Shown here: piece by piece, positions 17,931 through 27,411 of the stretch
Position numbering within the stretch: the stretch's first letter is position 1
How the letters are laid out: every line of letters starts with the position of its first letter
Origin: G963691885 sp963691885
Lineage (GTDB): Bacteria > Pseudomonadota > Alphaproteobacteria > UBA8366 > Aestuariispiraceae
NCBI GenBank assembly: GCA_963691885.1
Contig: OY829843.1
Location: forward strand, 4,898,001 to 4,962,000
Direction: 5' to 3'
Length of the DNA: 64,000 nt
The notes under the pieces: model-generated
Seen by the model: only the letters and a program-made list of their open reading frames with translations
What the model was told of the DNA's origin: nothing
Database searches by the model: none
Made by a program: the position numbers and the translations under genes

Positions 17931-18698
17931 TCACCCAAACGCCAGAAAGCGCGCCAGGTTTTCTGCAAAAACCTCTAGGAACACCAGCATCATGGCCGGA
18001 ACCGCAATCAGGAACACAATCAATCCCAGCAGGATCTGCAGTGGCATGGCCAGAAAGAAAACCTGCAGGGAGGGCATCAACCGCGCCAAAAGGCCAAGCA
18101 GAAAGAAGAACACGACAGCAATCACCAGAAACGGCGATGCCAGTTTCATCGCAAGGTGAAAACTGTCAGCGACGGCGCGGGCCAGTGTATTGGCGAGGTC
18201 GCCCGTCGGCGGCAAAACGCCTGGTTGGAAGACCATGTAACTGTCCGCCATTCCCTGCAGCATGACGTGATGAAGGTTGGTGGTCAGAATCAACAAGGTC
18301 CCCAGCAGGGACAGAAAGACGGATTGCAGCGATCCCTGGTCGCCCAGGCCCGGGTTGAAGAGCAGCGCGTTCGCAAAACCTGTCACAAATGAAATGATCG
18401 ACCCCGCGGTTGCCAATGCGGCGACCATGATCCGCACCATCGCCCCCATAAAGAGACCGATGAAGATTTCAGTCGCCATCAGGATCGCGATCGCCAATGC
18501 ACCGGTGGAGGGCAAGCCCGGCAACAAAGGGGCCACAACGGGCGAGACGATCAGCGTGAACGTGATTGCGAGGAGCAGACGGATCCTGGGCGCGATATAG
18601 GCTTCGCCAAAGACCGGGATCACCATAAAGATCGCGCCAATCCGGCAGAAAACCAGGAAGAGGGCAAAAAATTCAACAGAGAGAAGTTCAGCCAGCAA
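17931..18698 (-). CDS. fliR: Flagellar export protein FliR
   Basis: A 255-residue hydrophobic protein with about six TM helices, part of the FliPQR export gate. The text LVFCRIGAIFMVIPVFGEAY and FMGAMVRIMVAALATAGSI is typical. The start is TTG at 18698: AGGAG stands six bases upstream and no better start is present before the first helix. It follows fliQ closely. Confidence 0.95.
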   Translation of the reverse strand: MLAELLSVEFFALFLVFCRIGAIFMVIPVFGEAYIAPRIRLLLAITFTLIVSPVVAPLLPGLPSTGALAIAILMATEIFIGLFMGAMVRIMVAALATAGSIISFVTGFANALLFNPGLGDQGSLQSVFLSLLGTLLILTTNLHHVMLQGMADSYMVFQPGVLPPTGDLANTLARAVADSFHLAMKLASPFLVIAVVFFFLLGLLARLMPSLQVFFLAMPLQILLGLIVFLIAVPAMMLVFLEVFAENLARFLAFG

Positions 18699-18727
18699 GA
18701 CGGACTCCTCTTCTCAACGACGACTGG

Positions 18728-18994
18728 TCACTCCAGCGCAATGATCAGATCCAGCACGTATTGCATCAACGCCGTCATGACTTCCAGCATGCCGGGGATC
18801 AACAACAACAAGGAAGCAAACACTGTCAGAATACGCGGCACAAAAGTAAGTGTGGCTTCCTGAATTTGCGTCAATGCCTGAAAGATCGCGATTACCAAGC
18901 CCACCACCAGACCAATCAGCATGATGGGTGCAGCAACCAGAAGCATCGCCCGGATGGTCTGGAACGCGACATCTAGCGCCAATTCTTCGGTCAT
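18728..18994 (-). CDS. fliQ: Flagellar export protein FliQ
   Basis: An 88-residue protein with two TM helices, the usual length, part of the FliPQR gate. The conserved stretch GLVVGLVIAIFQALTQIQEA is present. ATG has AAGGAAAG five bases upstream. It lies between fliE and fliR. Confidence 0.96.
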   Translation of the reverse strand: MTEELALDVAFQTIRAMLLVAAPIMLIGLVVGLVIAIFQALTQIQEATLTFVPRILTVFASLLLLIPGMLEVMTALMQYVLDLIIALE

Positions 18995-19143
18995 ACCGGC
19001 TTTCCTTGAGGCCTGAGATACAATTATGCAAAGGCGCGATTAACCCGTACCAGGCCTTCAAAACAATCAAAGCCCGGTCAGCTCAAAATTTATCTAATAT
19101 GATTCGGTGTTGGTCAGCCTGCGACCAAATCAAATGCACCCGA

Positions 19144-19467
19144 TCAAATCGGCATTCTCAAGACCTGCTGATAGGCACTGATCATCCGGTCACGGACTTT
19201 TACGACCGTCGTCAGGGTGGTTTCAGCGTGCGACAGCGCAGTGACAACATCGGTCAAATCCGCACGCCCAGCAATTGCTTCCGCAGAAATCTGTTCAGCG
19301 GCCCGGTTGGCCTGAACCGTCGTACCGACACTGTCTTTGACGAAGTCCAGGAAAGATTGCCCAGGCACCCGTGCCGGTGTTTCGTCAGTAAGCCCTGCCG
19401 CGTTGCCTGTAGCGGCCCGCGCGTTGTTCAAATATGTGGCTGATGCTGCTGCTGGATTAATGGCCAT
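19144..19467 (-). CDS. fliE: Hook-basal body protein FliE
   Basis: A 107-residue protein that joins the MS-ring/export gate to the proximal rod. The C-terminal half shows FLDFVKDSVGTTVQANRAAEQ and the terminal VVKVRDRMISAYQQVLRMPI, both hallmarks of FliE. ATG has GAGGG seven bases upstream. It lies downstream of flgC, in the standard flgB-flgC-fliE order. Confidence 0.95.
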   Translation of the reverse strand: MAINPAAASATYLNNARAATGNAAGLTDETPARVPGQSFLDFVKDSVGTTVQANRAAEQISAEAIAGRADLTDVVTALSHAETTLTTVVKVRDRMISAYQQVLRMPI

Positions 19468-19538
19468 TTTCGAACCCTCATCCCTCTCGTTTAATCAGGG
19501 AACCTGCCCTGACCCGTCAGTTTACCCCGCCCCTGGGT

Positions 19539-19952
19539 TTAGCGCAAAAGATCCAGTGTGGATGTAATCATCCGCTTTGTGTTCTGAACCACGGAAAGGT
19601 TTGCCTGATAGGTCCGCTGGGCTTCCATCATATCCATGGTTTCAATCAAACCTGTCACGTTTGGTGTTTTGTAGTATCCGTTTTCATCTGCGGCCGGATG
19701 ATTGGGATCAAACTTGAGGCCAAATTGCGAAGGATCTTCCGACACGCGCCGGACACGGACCATATCCACTTTTAACTCGCGATCCAGCGTATTCTTGAAT
19801 GTGACAACCTTGCGTCGATAGGGATCCCCCCCGGCGACATCCGCTGTCGAATTCTGGTTGGCGATGTTCTCCGAGATCACCCGGATGCGCGTTCCCTGTG
19901 CCCGCATGCCGGCGCCTGCAATGAACATAGTGGCTGTAAAATTATCGGTCAT
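19539..19952 (-). CDS. flgC: Flagellar proximal rod protein FlgC
   Basis: A 137-residue rod protein. The N-terminal rod motif is ISENIANQNSTADVAGGDPY and the C-terminal coiled-coil part is IETMDMMEAQRTYQANLSVV. ATG is preceded by GAGGGA. It forms an operon with flgB and fliE. Confidence 0.96.
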   Translation of the reverse strand: MTDNFTATMFIAGAGMRAQGTRIRVISENIANQNSTADVAGGDPYRRKVVTFKNTLDRELKVDMVRVRRVSEDPSQFGLKFDPNHPAADENGYYKTPNVTGLIETMDMMEAQRTYQANLSVVQNTKRMITSTLDLLR

Positions 19953-20001
19953 TTCAATCCCTCAATCCGCTAGATGGATGGTAAAACCAAATCGGTGGCG
20001 A

Positions 20002-20415
20002 TTACGCCCCGCCCTGTCCGGCACCACTTACTGTTTTGTAAAGATTGGTATATTTCTGAAAGATGCGCAGCGACAAAGTGTAATCCTGCTGCGTCTGGTT
20101 CATCTTGATCATCTGTTCTTCAAGGATGACCTGGTTGCCGTCCGGCGTGACTTCATAGGGGGATCGGGAAGCCGCTGTTTTAAAAGCATCACGGGCTGTA
20201 CTTGCGGCTACATGGGCGTCACTGGTCTGAACCAGTGGCATCGATACATCGGCCTTTCGCAAGCTGTCGCGAAAACTGAGGGGCCGCAGATCCGACCCTT
20301 GATAGTCCGGTGTATTGGCATTTGCGATGTTCTGACCAATGACCCGCTGACGCTGTGTCAGCCATCTCATGCGGTCATTTAGCATCGAAAACAGCGATGT
20401 ATCATGAAGCGCCAT
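20002..20415 (-). CDS. flgB: Flagellar proximal rod protein FlgB
   Basis: A 137-residue rod protein. The rod-family motif is VIGQNIANANTPDYQGSDLR. The end MNQTQQDYTLSLRIFQKYTN is also typical. A strong ribosome site GAGAGGAGAG precedes ATG. It is the first gene of the flgB-flgC-fliE(-fliQ-fliR-flhB) group and has a consensus sigma-54 promoter about 50 bases upstream. Confidence 0.96.
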   Translation of the reverse strand: MALHDTSLFSMLNDRMRWLTQRQRVIGQNIANANTPDYQGSDLRPLSFRDSLRKADVSMPLVQTSDAHVAASTARDAFKTAASRSPYEVTPDGNQVILEEQMIKMNQTQQDYTLSLRIFQKYTNLYKTVSGAGQGGA

Positions 20416-20463
20416 GCTTCTCTCCTCTCATTTTACGGGCCTCTCCAAACCCGGTAAGTAACT

Positions 20464-20479
20464 AGCAAAGGCTGTGCCA
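20464..20479 (-). promoter_or_regulatory. Sigma-54 promoter of the flgB operon
   Basis: On the minus strand TGGCACAGCCTTTGCT matches the TGGCAC-N5-TTGC consensus with the exact GG-N10-GC spacing. The flgB start codon is about 50 bases downstream. Confidence 0.85.
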
Positions 20480-20660
20480 CTTACTTGTGCTCAAGTAAAA
20501 TCCAAGTTTTCTCAAAGCACCGTCAACAATATAAAAGTATTTACAAGTAAAGGTGAAATAAATAATCGAAACCCTAAATAATACTCGAAACCCCAAGATT
20601 GGCGCCGCAAATTCCTTAGCGGGTAATTTTGACCTACCCTGCCGGGCATTGTTGAGAACA

Positions 20661-20676
20661 AGGTCCAATCCTTGCA
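20661..20676 (+). promoter_or_regulatory. Probable sigma-54 promoter of the flhB-C/fliOP operon
   Basis: AGGTCCAATCCTTGCA keeps GG-N10-GC and the TTGCA half, but the upstream half is not perfect. It is 46 bases before the ATG at 20722 and diverges from the flgB promoter. The 306-base gap between the two genes holds only these two promoters. Confidence 0.45.
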
Positions 20677-20721
20677 TATCCTCATACCTGCAGGCACGAT
20701 ATCGGTACTGGATGCAAGAGA

Positions 20722-21066
20722 ATGGCGACAACAGACAAACCCGACGATACAGAGGCCGACCTATCAAAACGGGCGATTGCGCTTGACTATGCGCCAAGCG
20801 ACAAAATGTCCGCGCCAAAGGTTGTCGCCTCTGGCAAAGGCTATCTCGCTGAACGCATATTGGAGGCTGCAAAAGAGGCTGGCGTGGAGATCCGAGAAGA
20901 CGCGGATCTTGTTGAAATACTGGCCGCCACGGAGGTTGGAGAAGAAATACCGGTGGAAGCCTTTATCGCCGTGGCCGAGGTTCTGCGTTATGTTTACGAG
21001 CGCAACGGCGGTGCACCACCTATTCTGAAGTCCCAACAAACATCCGGGGCACCAGGGGATCAATAG
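20722..21066 (+). CDS. Stand-alone FlhB C-terminal domain protein (FlhX-like)
   Basis: A 114-residue soluble protein that matches only the last part of FlhB: APKVVASGKGYLAERILEAA, VEIREDADLVEIL, and GEEIPVEAFIAVAEVLRYVY. It has no TM segment. The NPTH cleavage site is absent, so it looks like the cleaved CC part alone. Similar small FlhB-like proteins in other bacteria can partly replace the FlhB C-domain. A full flhB is at 16782-17855. It heads an operon with an unknown gene, fliO and fliP. Confidence 0.85.
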   Translation: MATTDKPDDTEADLSKRAIALDYAPSDKMSAPKVVASGKGYLAERILEAAKEAGVEIREDADLVEILAATEVGEEIPVEAFIAVAEVLRYVYERNGGAPPILKSQQTSGAPGDQ

Positions 21067-21096
21067 TACAAAGACATTTGAGACAAGGACGGTTTT

Positions 21097-21438
21097 ATGG
21101 ACAGACTGGAAATTGAAGCGGAACTGCGCGGCCTGATCGAGGAGGTGCATGTCGGTCATGAGAACCTTCTGGCCGGACAGGATTTTGGCATGCGGGGCAT
21201 CAATCAGCGCATTGACCAAACCTGCCAGGCGGCCCTGAAACTCTCCAACGAGGACGTGTTGCTGCTGCAACCGCAAATGACGGAACTGCGTGACCGCCTG
21301 GCCGAATTCTCCACGCATCTGAACATGATCATGGAAAGGTTGAATGAGGATGAAGACGGCGGTACTGCATCCGAAGACGGGCAAGAAGCGGGCGACGATG
21401 CGCCGCCAGAGGCCGCCCGTGGCGACGGGGGCGAATAA
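21097..21438 (+). CDS. Unknown flagellar-operon protein
   Basis: A 113-residue acidic protein. Residues about 1-80 are predicted helical and may form a coiled coil (QMTELRDRLAEFSTHLNMIM). The last 30 residues are acidic and probably disordered. ATG has AAGGACGG six bases upstream. No clear family, though size and helical form would fit a FliT-type chaperone. It lies between the FlhB-like gene and fliO, so a role in export is plausible but unproven. Confidence 0.65.
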   Translation: MDRLEIEAELRGLIEEVHVGHENLLAGQDFGMRGINQRIDQTCQAALKLSNEDVLLLQPQMTELRDRLAEFSTHLNMIMERLNEDEDGGTASEDGQEAGDDAPPEAARGDGGE

Positions 21439-21545
21439 AGATCTCGCCTTGCTGCGATAATTCCGCACGGCTCCGTTCATAAGGTTCCCCTACCCCCGAA
21501 TCGTTTAGGCTCGGCTGGTTTAGTGAATTAGCTGGGTTGACCCCG

Positions 21546-21947
21546 ATGAACGACGTCCTCGACGTTACCGGATATCTGCAATTTGTGATCGCACTGGCCT
21601 TTGTCATTGGCCTGATCCTGGTGGCTGCCATGATGGGTCGGCGCTGGATGGAAAGCCGTGTCGTTACGGGCCGGAAGCGAACCGGGCGCAGCCTGCAAAT
21701 CATCGAAACACTGCCACTGGATGCAAAGCGGCGGATCGTCCTGATACAACGCGATGACAGGCGCCACCTCATCCTTCTTGGCATGGATGGCGACACGATC
21801 ATTGAGAAAGACATCGCTGTTTCGGAAGATGAAGAGGACCAAGACGGCCTCATAGCGGGGCTGCAATCAGACTTAACCCAGGCAAGTGGAAAAGTTGCGT
21901 CCTTTAAAAGTCTGTTGCCCCGCAAATCTGAGAGCAATGGACAATGA
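21546..21947 (+). CDS. fliO: Flagellar biosynthesis protein FliO
   Basis: A 133-residue protein with one N-terminal TM helix (LQFVIALAFVIGLILVAAMM) and a small cytoplasmic domain with the FliO pattern LQIIETLPLDAKRRIVLIQR. FliO stabilises FliP during gate assembly. The start is ATG 21546; TTG 21537 is an alternative. Its stop overlaps the fliP start (ATGA). Confidence 0.88.
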   Translation: MNDVLDVTGYLQFVIALAFVIGLILVAAMMGRRWMESRVVTGRKRTGRSLQIIETLPLDAKRRIVLIQRDDRRHLILLGMDGDTIIEKDIAVSEDEEDQDGLIAGLQSDLTQASGKVASFKSLLPRKSESNGQ

Positions 21948-22741
21948 TCCGGGAATTCGCCCAACGCAGCGGCCGGTATTTGTCTAACGACGCGCTGCGT
22001 AAAACCCTTTTGGTCATTGCCCTGGTCTGTGCCGTATTTGCCGGTCTTGTGTCTGCCGCCCCCGCACTTGCGCAATCGATCAATATTGATATCGGCGAGG
22101 GAGGCAGCGTAACCGGCCGTCTGGTTCAGCTCCTGTTACTGATGACCGTGATCTCTCTGGCGCCGGGTGCTTTGGTTATGATAACGTCATTCACCCGATT
22201 GGTTATCGTTTTCTCTCTGCTGAGAACAGCGCTGGGTACACAGCAAAGCCCGCCGAACACCGTGATGATCAGTCTGGCGCTCTTCCTGACCTTCTTCATC
22301 ATGCAGCCGACACTAGAGCAGTCGTATAACGAAGCGGTCGTTCCCCTGATAGAGGAGGAGATCAACGAAGAGGAAGCCTTTGAACGGTTCATGGGACCGT
22401 TTCAGGAATTCATGCTGCGCCATGTCCGCCCGAAGGATCTGGAACTGATGATGGATATCGGTCAGATGCCAGCCGTTGAGGACCCGCAGGCCACGCCCCT
22501 TCGCGCACTGATTCCCGCCTTTATCATTTCAGAACTAAGGCGTGCCTTTGAGATTGGGTTCCTGCTGTTCGTTCCCTTCCTGGTGATCGACATGGTTGTC
22601 GCTTCGGTCCTGATGTCCATGGGTATGATGATGCTGCCACCGGTGATGATCGCGCTGCCCTTCAAACTGATATTCTTTGTACTGGTCGATGGCTGGTATC
22701 TGGTGGTGGGCAGCCTGGTGCAGAGCTTTAACCCGGCCTGA
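21944..22741 (+). CDS. fliP: Flagellar export protein FliP
   Basis: A 265-residue protein of the FliPQR gate. A signal peptide ends near SAAPALAQS. The core has MITSFTRLVIVFSLLRTALG and ALFLTFFIMQPTLEQSYNEA, then two C-terminal helices. It overlaps fliO by four bases. It converges with the AMIN/TPR gene, 13 bases away. Confidence 0.97.
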   Translation: MIREFAQRSGRYLSNDALRKTLLVIALVCAVFAGLVSAAPALAQSINIDIGEGGSVTGRLVQLLLLMTVISLAPGALVMITSFTRLVIVFSLLRTALGTQQSPPNTVMISLALFLTFFIMQPTLEQSYNEAVVPLIEEEINEEEAFERFMGPFQEFMLRHVRPKDLELMMDIGQMPAVEDPQATPLRALIPAFIISELRRAFEIGFLLFVPFLVIDMVVASVLMSMGMMMLPPVMIALPFKLIFFVLVDGWYLVVGSLVQSFNPA

Positions 22742-22754
22742 CGGGCTTCTTTCC

Positions 22755-25700
22755 CTACCCCTCCAGATTGTTCGTCCCGCTGGTCACTGGCGCGCGTTGT
22801 TCCGGTCCAAGCACTGGTGACAACATCCGATCCCGGTAATTGTCCAGGAAGGCGCCGAAGTTATCGTTATTGGCCAGCTGCCTTAGACTGGCCTGCAAGT
22901 CGGTCGGCGACTGGTCATTGGGTTCAACAATATAATTAAACACGTCACGGAAACTGGAGATATTCATGCCGGGGCCATAGAGTTCCCGCACCTGGTCCAG
23001 CCCTTGCGTATCGCGGTCCAGTTTCAGGGCAACCGCCCAATTCACGACATAGCGCGCGTTGTCCTCGTCAATTTCTTCTCCAAGCGGCGGCGGATCACCT
23101 GACAGGCGCTGCAGGACCTTTGCTGCCTCGGTCCAGTTTTCGGAACGGCGATAGATATCCTGCCTCAGGATATCAGCCTCGTAACTCGTGTCGCCCGCCA
23201 GCAATTTGATTGCTTCGCTATCCTGATCCAGTTCGAAATTTGCCTTGGCGCGGAGGCGTCGCCGATCATCTTCAAGCTCTTCTTCCAATTGCGGAAAGGC
23301 AGTCTTGCCCAGCGCCTCAATCGCACCGTTCGGGTTATTGTCCAGCAAGCGGATATAAGCGAGTTTTGCCCCGATCCTGGCCTTTTCGTCGCCCTCTAGG
23401 CGGAACTCCACCTGATAGTCCAGAACATTTGCGGCCCGACCCAAGAGATCGACGGCGATCAGACGATCGGCGAGCTTCTCGATCAACAGGTCGCCTTCGG
23501 ACCCGGCCGGGGTCAGCTCCCGGAACTCGTCATACAGGGAGAGCGCGCGCAATGGCGGCATCGCGTCGGCCTCGTCATTGATATAGAGGCGACGGAAAAG
23601 GTCGGACATATCCTGTGCGATATCCTCTGAAACTTCGTCCTCAGAGAAATAGGTCACCGCCATCCGCCAGGTCGACAGGCCCTGCAAATAATCCCCATTG
23701 TCGATATAGATCTGGCCCAGACGCCTTAGCACGGACAATTCAAACCTGTCGCCACGCCATTGGAAACGCAGCCTTTCAAGCCGCTCCAGAATCTCCGCGT
23801 CCTCAAGTTCACCCTGCCGACGTTCCATATTCAACAAGGCAAATTCAGAGCGTGCCGCATTCTTCAGATCATTGCTGTCGATCATCTCCTGCCAGAATTC
23901 ACGCGCCAGATCGAGATCGTCCTGCAGCAGAGCGATCTGTCCCTGATAATACCGCAGGTCACCATATTCCCCACGCGGCATGACCTCCGTCGATCCATCC
24001 AGCTCGTCCAGCCAGCTTCTCGCCGATTGTGTGTCACGTGTCGCCAGCGCCGCTTCAATACGCAACAGCCCAAGACTGCTCTTCAGCGGGAATGGATACC
24101 CGCGAAGGATGCTGTCGCCGGCCTGAAATTGCGATGCGGATTGCCGCCATTCACCCAACTTACCCAGCATTGCACCGCGCCACAACGCCGCCTCGGCAAA
24201 GGCGTCCAATCTGGGGTCACTCAAATCCTGTCGGGCGAGATCCAGCTCGTTGTTCAGATACCGGACAGCGCCGCGCAAGGCCCGCAATTCGGTGTCTTTA
24301 AAGATATTCTCGTCATTGCTCTCAATAACGCGCATGACACCCGATGCCTCAGGTCCACGGCCATGGGCAGCATAGAACCGGACAAGATCAAGCCGCGCCT
24401 CATTCTTGTTGGCTTCAGGAACTTCCGTAATCGTTGCCAGAAGGTTGCGCTCGTTGGTGTTATACTCATCAACGCCGCCACGGGCCCATTCCTCAATATT
24501 GAACAACCGCCGCGCAGAGAAACTTGGCGTCGTACTGACCGGGGCTTCGGGAGACACTGACGAGATCTGCAATCCTTCTGTGCTGCTGAGCGCGAAACCG
24601 TCAAAACTGCGTTCAAAAAGAACATCATCCCCGAGCGATTCCATAACCACGCCTTGCGCCGTTTCAAGCAATCGAAATTCGGGGTAAACGCGCATCCCGA
24701 CAATCCCGACGCCCGGATCGCGATAGGTCGCAACCTGTATGACATCACCGACATCAGGGTCGCTGACATTGATCAAATTGCCGGGATTGGCGGTTGGGAA
24801 GAGCAGACGCGGACCGGTATCGGCATTCGCCTCCGCCCTGATCTCTGCCTGAACCCGCGCCGGATAGAACTGGTCGCGGAAATCGACCACCCAGTTGAAC
24901 CCTTCAAGCGAGACAATCGGATATACCCCGGGCTGGGCCCGCATCCGGATAACCGTGGCCCCCGTGATCGGCAATTGTTCTATCCGATCGAGCAGAGGTG
25001 CCCCCTGCTGTCGCAACGGGGCCAGATCCAGGGGCGCGCGACGGTCGAATACGATCCAGATGCTGTCGCCCCGGCTGAACACAGCAGCCCCGACCGGATC
25101 AGGCCAGTCGAAGGAGAAACTGACAGGGGCCGGCCCCTCTGGCGTTTCCTCTCGTCCATCAGTGCCACGTTTGAACTGAATTGTGCCATCCTGAATGGCT
25201 GCCTGTGTTGCAGCCGATTCCTCCGTCTGCGGTCCAATCGTGTCGGTGGCGGTACGCACTCTCAAGCCAACAGGGTCGGCATTCGGATCATCCCCTTCAA
25301 TACGCAGGTCAGCATTCGCATCTTCGGGCTCAAGGGGTGCGTCCTCGGCCTGCGCAACCTGTTCCGGCTCGGGTTCCGGCTCAACCTCTGGCTCTACCTC
25401 GGCAGACAATTCAGATGTAGGGTTTTCCGCTGTCTGTTCTTCTGCCGCCAAATCTTCAATTGCCGCATTGACCTCTGCCGGCACGTCCAGGGTGGTGTCC
25501 GCTTCAGCGGTTTCGCCTGGAAGTTCCGGCAGATCGATATCCGGTAGGTTCAAAGTCGGGGATGCATCTGCGATTTCAGGCGCAGGTTCAGTGCCTTGCT
25601 CTGCGCCACCATCGGTCGGAAGAGCCGCTATTGTACCTTGTGCAGCCGGTTCTTCGGCTGCTTCTTCCTCGGAGACAACTATCGAGGCTTCCTCTTCCAC

Positions 25701-26687
25701 AGTTTCTGGTTCGGCGGTCTCTTCTACGGGTGGAGGTGGCGGCTCGTCAGGGTCAATCCGCTGAATCAACGGGGTCGGTGGCTCAGCCGCAGCGGGTGGT
25801 TCAGGCGTCTCGGGAACTTCAGGCGGTGCAGCGGCAATCTCTGTTTCGGCAGCCGGGGCCTCCGGGGTCTCTGCAGGTGGATTAGCCGGAGGCGTCGCCG
25901 CTGTATCTGCAACAGGGTTGGTAGCCTCGGCCGCCGCAACGATGGTGCCCAAGGGGCCGGATCCTAGAGTAACATCAAAGGCGATCTTTTCGCCCGACCG
26001 GAAGTCACGAACTGTACTGCCCCCAGGAAGCGGGATTTGAACAAGCGTCCGCCCGTCACGAACAGAGAATTGCGGGCGCCCCATCTGGTCCGGCAGGCGC
26101 CGCGCCAGTTCCGCCATGTCGACCCGGGCCGGCCGGTCAAATTGCATCGCCAGAACGTCGTTCTGAAGCGTCGTGCTGTAGGCGGTGCGTTGTTCCCAGT
26201 CAAAGACAATCCGGCGGAATGTCGGATGCTCGCCAACCCGGACACCAACCTCATCGAGGCCCGCGGTTTCTACGTCAGAAGGGCTTGCAACGGCGGCGGT
26301 CTGCCGAAAGTCAAAAGCCAGGGAATTCCCGGATCTGAACCCGTTGATCTGAGCCGGCGTCGTCAGCGACAAACGAACGGTCCGGTTATCCGCATCGACA
26401 GATGCCGCGTTTATATAACTGCCGAGCGTGCGCAGCGCGTTTGTGAAATCAGCCCGCAAATCTGTGTCGAACCGAATTAACCCCGTTGTCCCCTGCACAC
26501 TGGTTTCAAAACCGACAGGCCGGCGCCAGTCGAAAACCAGACGGCCGTAGTCCGGGTGTATGCCGGCGCGGACTTCCACATTGGTCTGCGCATTCGCAGT
26601 GGAAAGTATCGACATCATTGCAAGCGTCAGGATCGCAATAGCAAGGCAACGTACGGCAGAAGAGAAGCGAGACAGTCCACTCATCAT
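22755..26687 (-). CDS. Large periplasmic AMIN-like/TPR protein next to motor genes
   Basis: A 1310-residue secreted protein. A signal peptide ends at ANA-QT. Two AMIN-like beta modules follow (about residues 35-125 and 145-245; both contain the pattern RLVFDW/RIVFDW and FRSGxxxAFD). A long Pro/Glu/Ala-rich linker runs to about 520, then a third related module (VSFSFDWPDPVGAAVF). The rest, from about 690, is helical with TPR-like repeats. ATG 26687 is chosen: AGGTGG lies eight bases upstream and the codon follows the stop of the MotB-like gene directly. AMIN modules bind the cell wall in other proteins. Its place after two MotB-like genes suggests a motor-associated periplasmic scaffold, perhaps like MotC. 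The function is inferred. Confidence 0.78.
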   Translation of the reverse strand: MMSGLSRFSSAVRCLAIAILTLAMMSILSTANAQTNVEVRAGIHPDYGRLVFDWRRPVGFETSVQGTTGLIRFDTDLRADFTNALRTLGSYINAASVDADNRTVRLSLTTPAQINGFRSGNSLAFDFRQTAAVASPSDVETAGLDEVGVRVGEHPTFRRIVFDWEQRTAYSTTLQNDVLAMQFDRPARVDMAELARRLPDQMGRPQFSVRDGRTLVQIPLPGGSTVRDFRSGEKIAFDVTLGSGPLGTIVAAAEATNPVADTAATPPANPPAETPEAPAAETEIAAAPPEVPETPEPPAAAEPPTPLIQRIDPDEPPPPPVEETAEPETVEEEASIVVSEEEAAEEPAAQGTIAALPTDGGAEQGTEPAPEIADASPTLNLPDIDLPELPGETAEADTTLDVPAEVNAAIEDLAAEEQTAENPTSELSAEVEPEVEPEPEPEQVAQAEDAPLEPEDANADLRIEGDDPNADPVGLRVRTATDTIGPQTEESAATQAAIQDGTIQFKRGTDGREETPEGPAPVSFSFDWPDPVGAAVFSRGDSIWIVFDRRAPLDLAPLRQQGAPLLDRIEQLPITGATVIRMRAQPGVYPIVSLEGFNWVVDFRDQFYPARVQAEIRAEANADTGPRLLFPTANPGNLINVSDPDVGDVIQVATYRDPGVGIVGMRVYPEFRLLETAQGVVMESLGDDVLFERSFDGFALSSTEGLQISSVSPEAPVSTTPSFSARRLFNIEEWARGGVDEYNTNERNLLATITEVPEANKNEARLDLVRFYAAHGRGPEASGVMRVIESNDENIFKDTELRALRGAVRYLNNELDLARQDLSDPRLDAFAEAALWRGAMLGKLGEWRQSASQFQAGDSILRGYPFPLKSSLGLLRIEAALATRDTQSARSWLDELDGSTEVMPRGEYGDLRYYQGQIALLQDDLDLAREFWQEMIDSNDLKNAARSEFALLNMERRQGELEDAEILERLERLRFQWRGDRFELSVLRRLGQIYIDNGDYLQGLSTWRMAVTYFSEDEVSEDIAQDMSDLFRRLYINDEADAMPPLRALSLYDEFRELTPAGSEGDLLIEKLADRLIAVDLLGRAANVLDYQVEFRLEGDEKARIGAKLAYIRLLDNNPNGAIEALGKTAFPQLEEELEDDRRRLRAKANFELDQDSEAIKLLAGDTSYEADILRQDIYRRSENWTEAAKVLQRLSGDPPPLGEEIDEDNARYVVNWAVALKLDRDTQGLDQVRELYGPGMNISSFRDVFNYIVEPNDQSPTDLQASLRQLANNDNFGAFLDNYRDRMLSPVLGPEQRAPVTSGTNNLEG

Positions 26688-26688
26688 C

Positions 26689-27411
26689 TTACTGGCCACC
26701 TGCATCCGCTCTCACGACGACATCAATACGGCGGGAAAAAACAAACCGCTCTTCCTCGGGTACAGCCTGATCAAGAAAACGGAATTGCCCGTCCCCCATC
26801 CCCAGGACGACGAAATCACCCCCGTATCCTTTTTCGGTCAGCTGTTCCGCAAATGCCAATGCACGTCCGAGGGAAAGCGACCAAACGGACGCAAATCCGT
26901 CACCTAGTGCAACGGAAGGATCAGCATGTCCGACAATCTCGATCTGGTTTCCAAATTGCGAAAGGATACCGGCCATCACCAACACGGACTGATCGATCCC
27001 GGGTTTCAACTGATCCGACCCAGGTTGAAAGAAAACATCCCCCGGCAGCGATATTACAATCTGTTCCTGCAGCTCGCTCAACTTCGCATTCGCCAGGACC
27101 GGATCCGTATCCAGCTTGTCGCGAAGAATGCGCCCGAGATACTCGGTCGACAGGCCGGAAAGAACGGTCACTGTCTCGGTGTTCAGCTCGCTGGTTGGTT
27201 GGGGTGTGCGGATTTCACTGGGATCCAGCCTTGTATTGATCAAGGAGATCACTGCATCCCATTTTTCAGACTGGATATGGGACATTGAGAACAGCATTAC
27301 AAAGAAGGTCAGCATCAGGGCGGTTACGTCGCCCATACTGATCAACCAGCTTGGTGAGCGCTCATATTCACTCTTGTCTTCTTCCTGATGTTGCTGAAAC
27401 GGCCCGCTCAT
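26689..27411 (-). CDS. MotB-like stator protein with OmpA domain
   Basis: A 240-residue protein with one N-terminal TM helix carrying the key Asp (SWLISMGDVTALMLTFFVML, Asp28), as in the proton/sodium channel of MotB. A periplasmic OmpA-type domain follows (QIEIVGHADPSV; SLGRALAFAEQLTEKGYGG; RRIDVVV). It overlaps the second MotB-like gene by four bases and is followed by the AMIN/TPR gene. No motA is in the window, so its partner must be encoded elsewhere. Confidence 0.87.
   Translation of the reverse strand: MSGPFQQHQEEDKSEYERSPSWLISMGDVTALMLTFFVMLFSMSHIQSEKWDAVISLINTRLDPSEIRTPQPTSELNTETVTVLSGLSTEYLGRILRDKLDTDPVLANAKLSELQEQIVISLPGDVFFQPGSDQLKPGIDQSVLVMAGILSQFGNQIEIVGHADPSVALGDGFASVWSLSLGRALAFAEQLTEKGYGGDFVVLGMGDGQFRFLDQAVPEEERFVFSRRIDVVVRADAGGQ

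Noticed and set aside
20764..21480. A minus-strand open frame over the FlhB-like gene
   Set aside because: The plus-strand gene matches FlhB and continues into fliO and fliP. The minus frame matches nothing.
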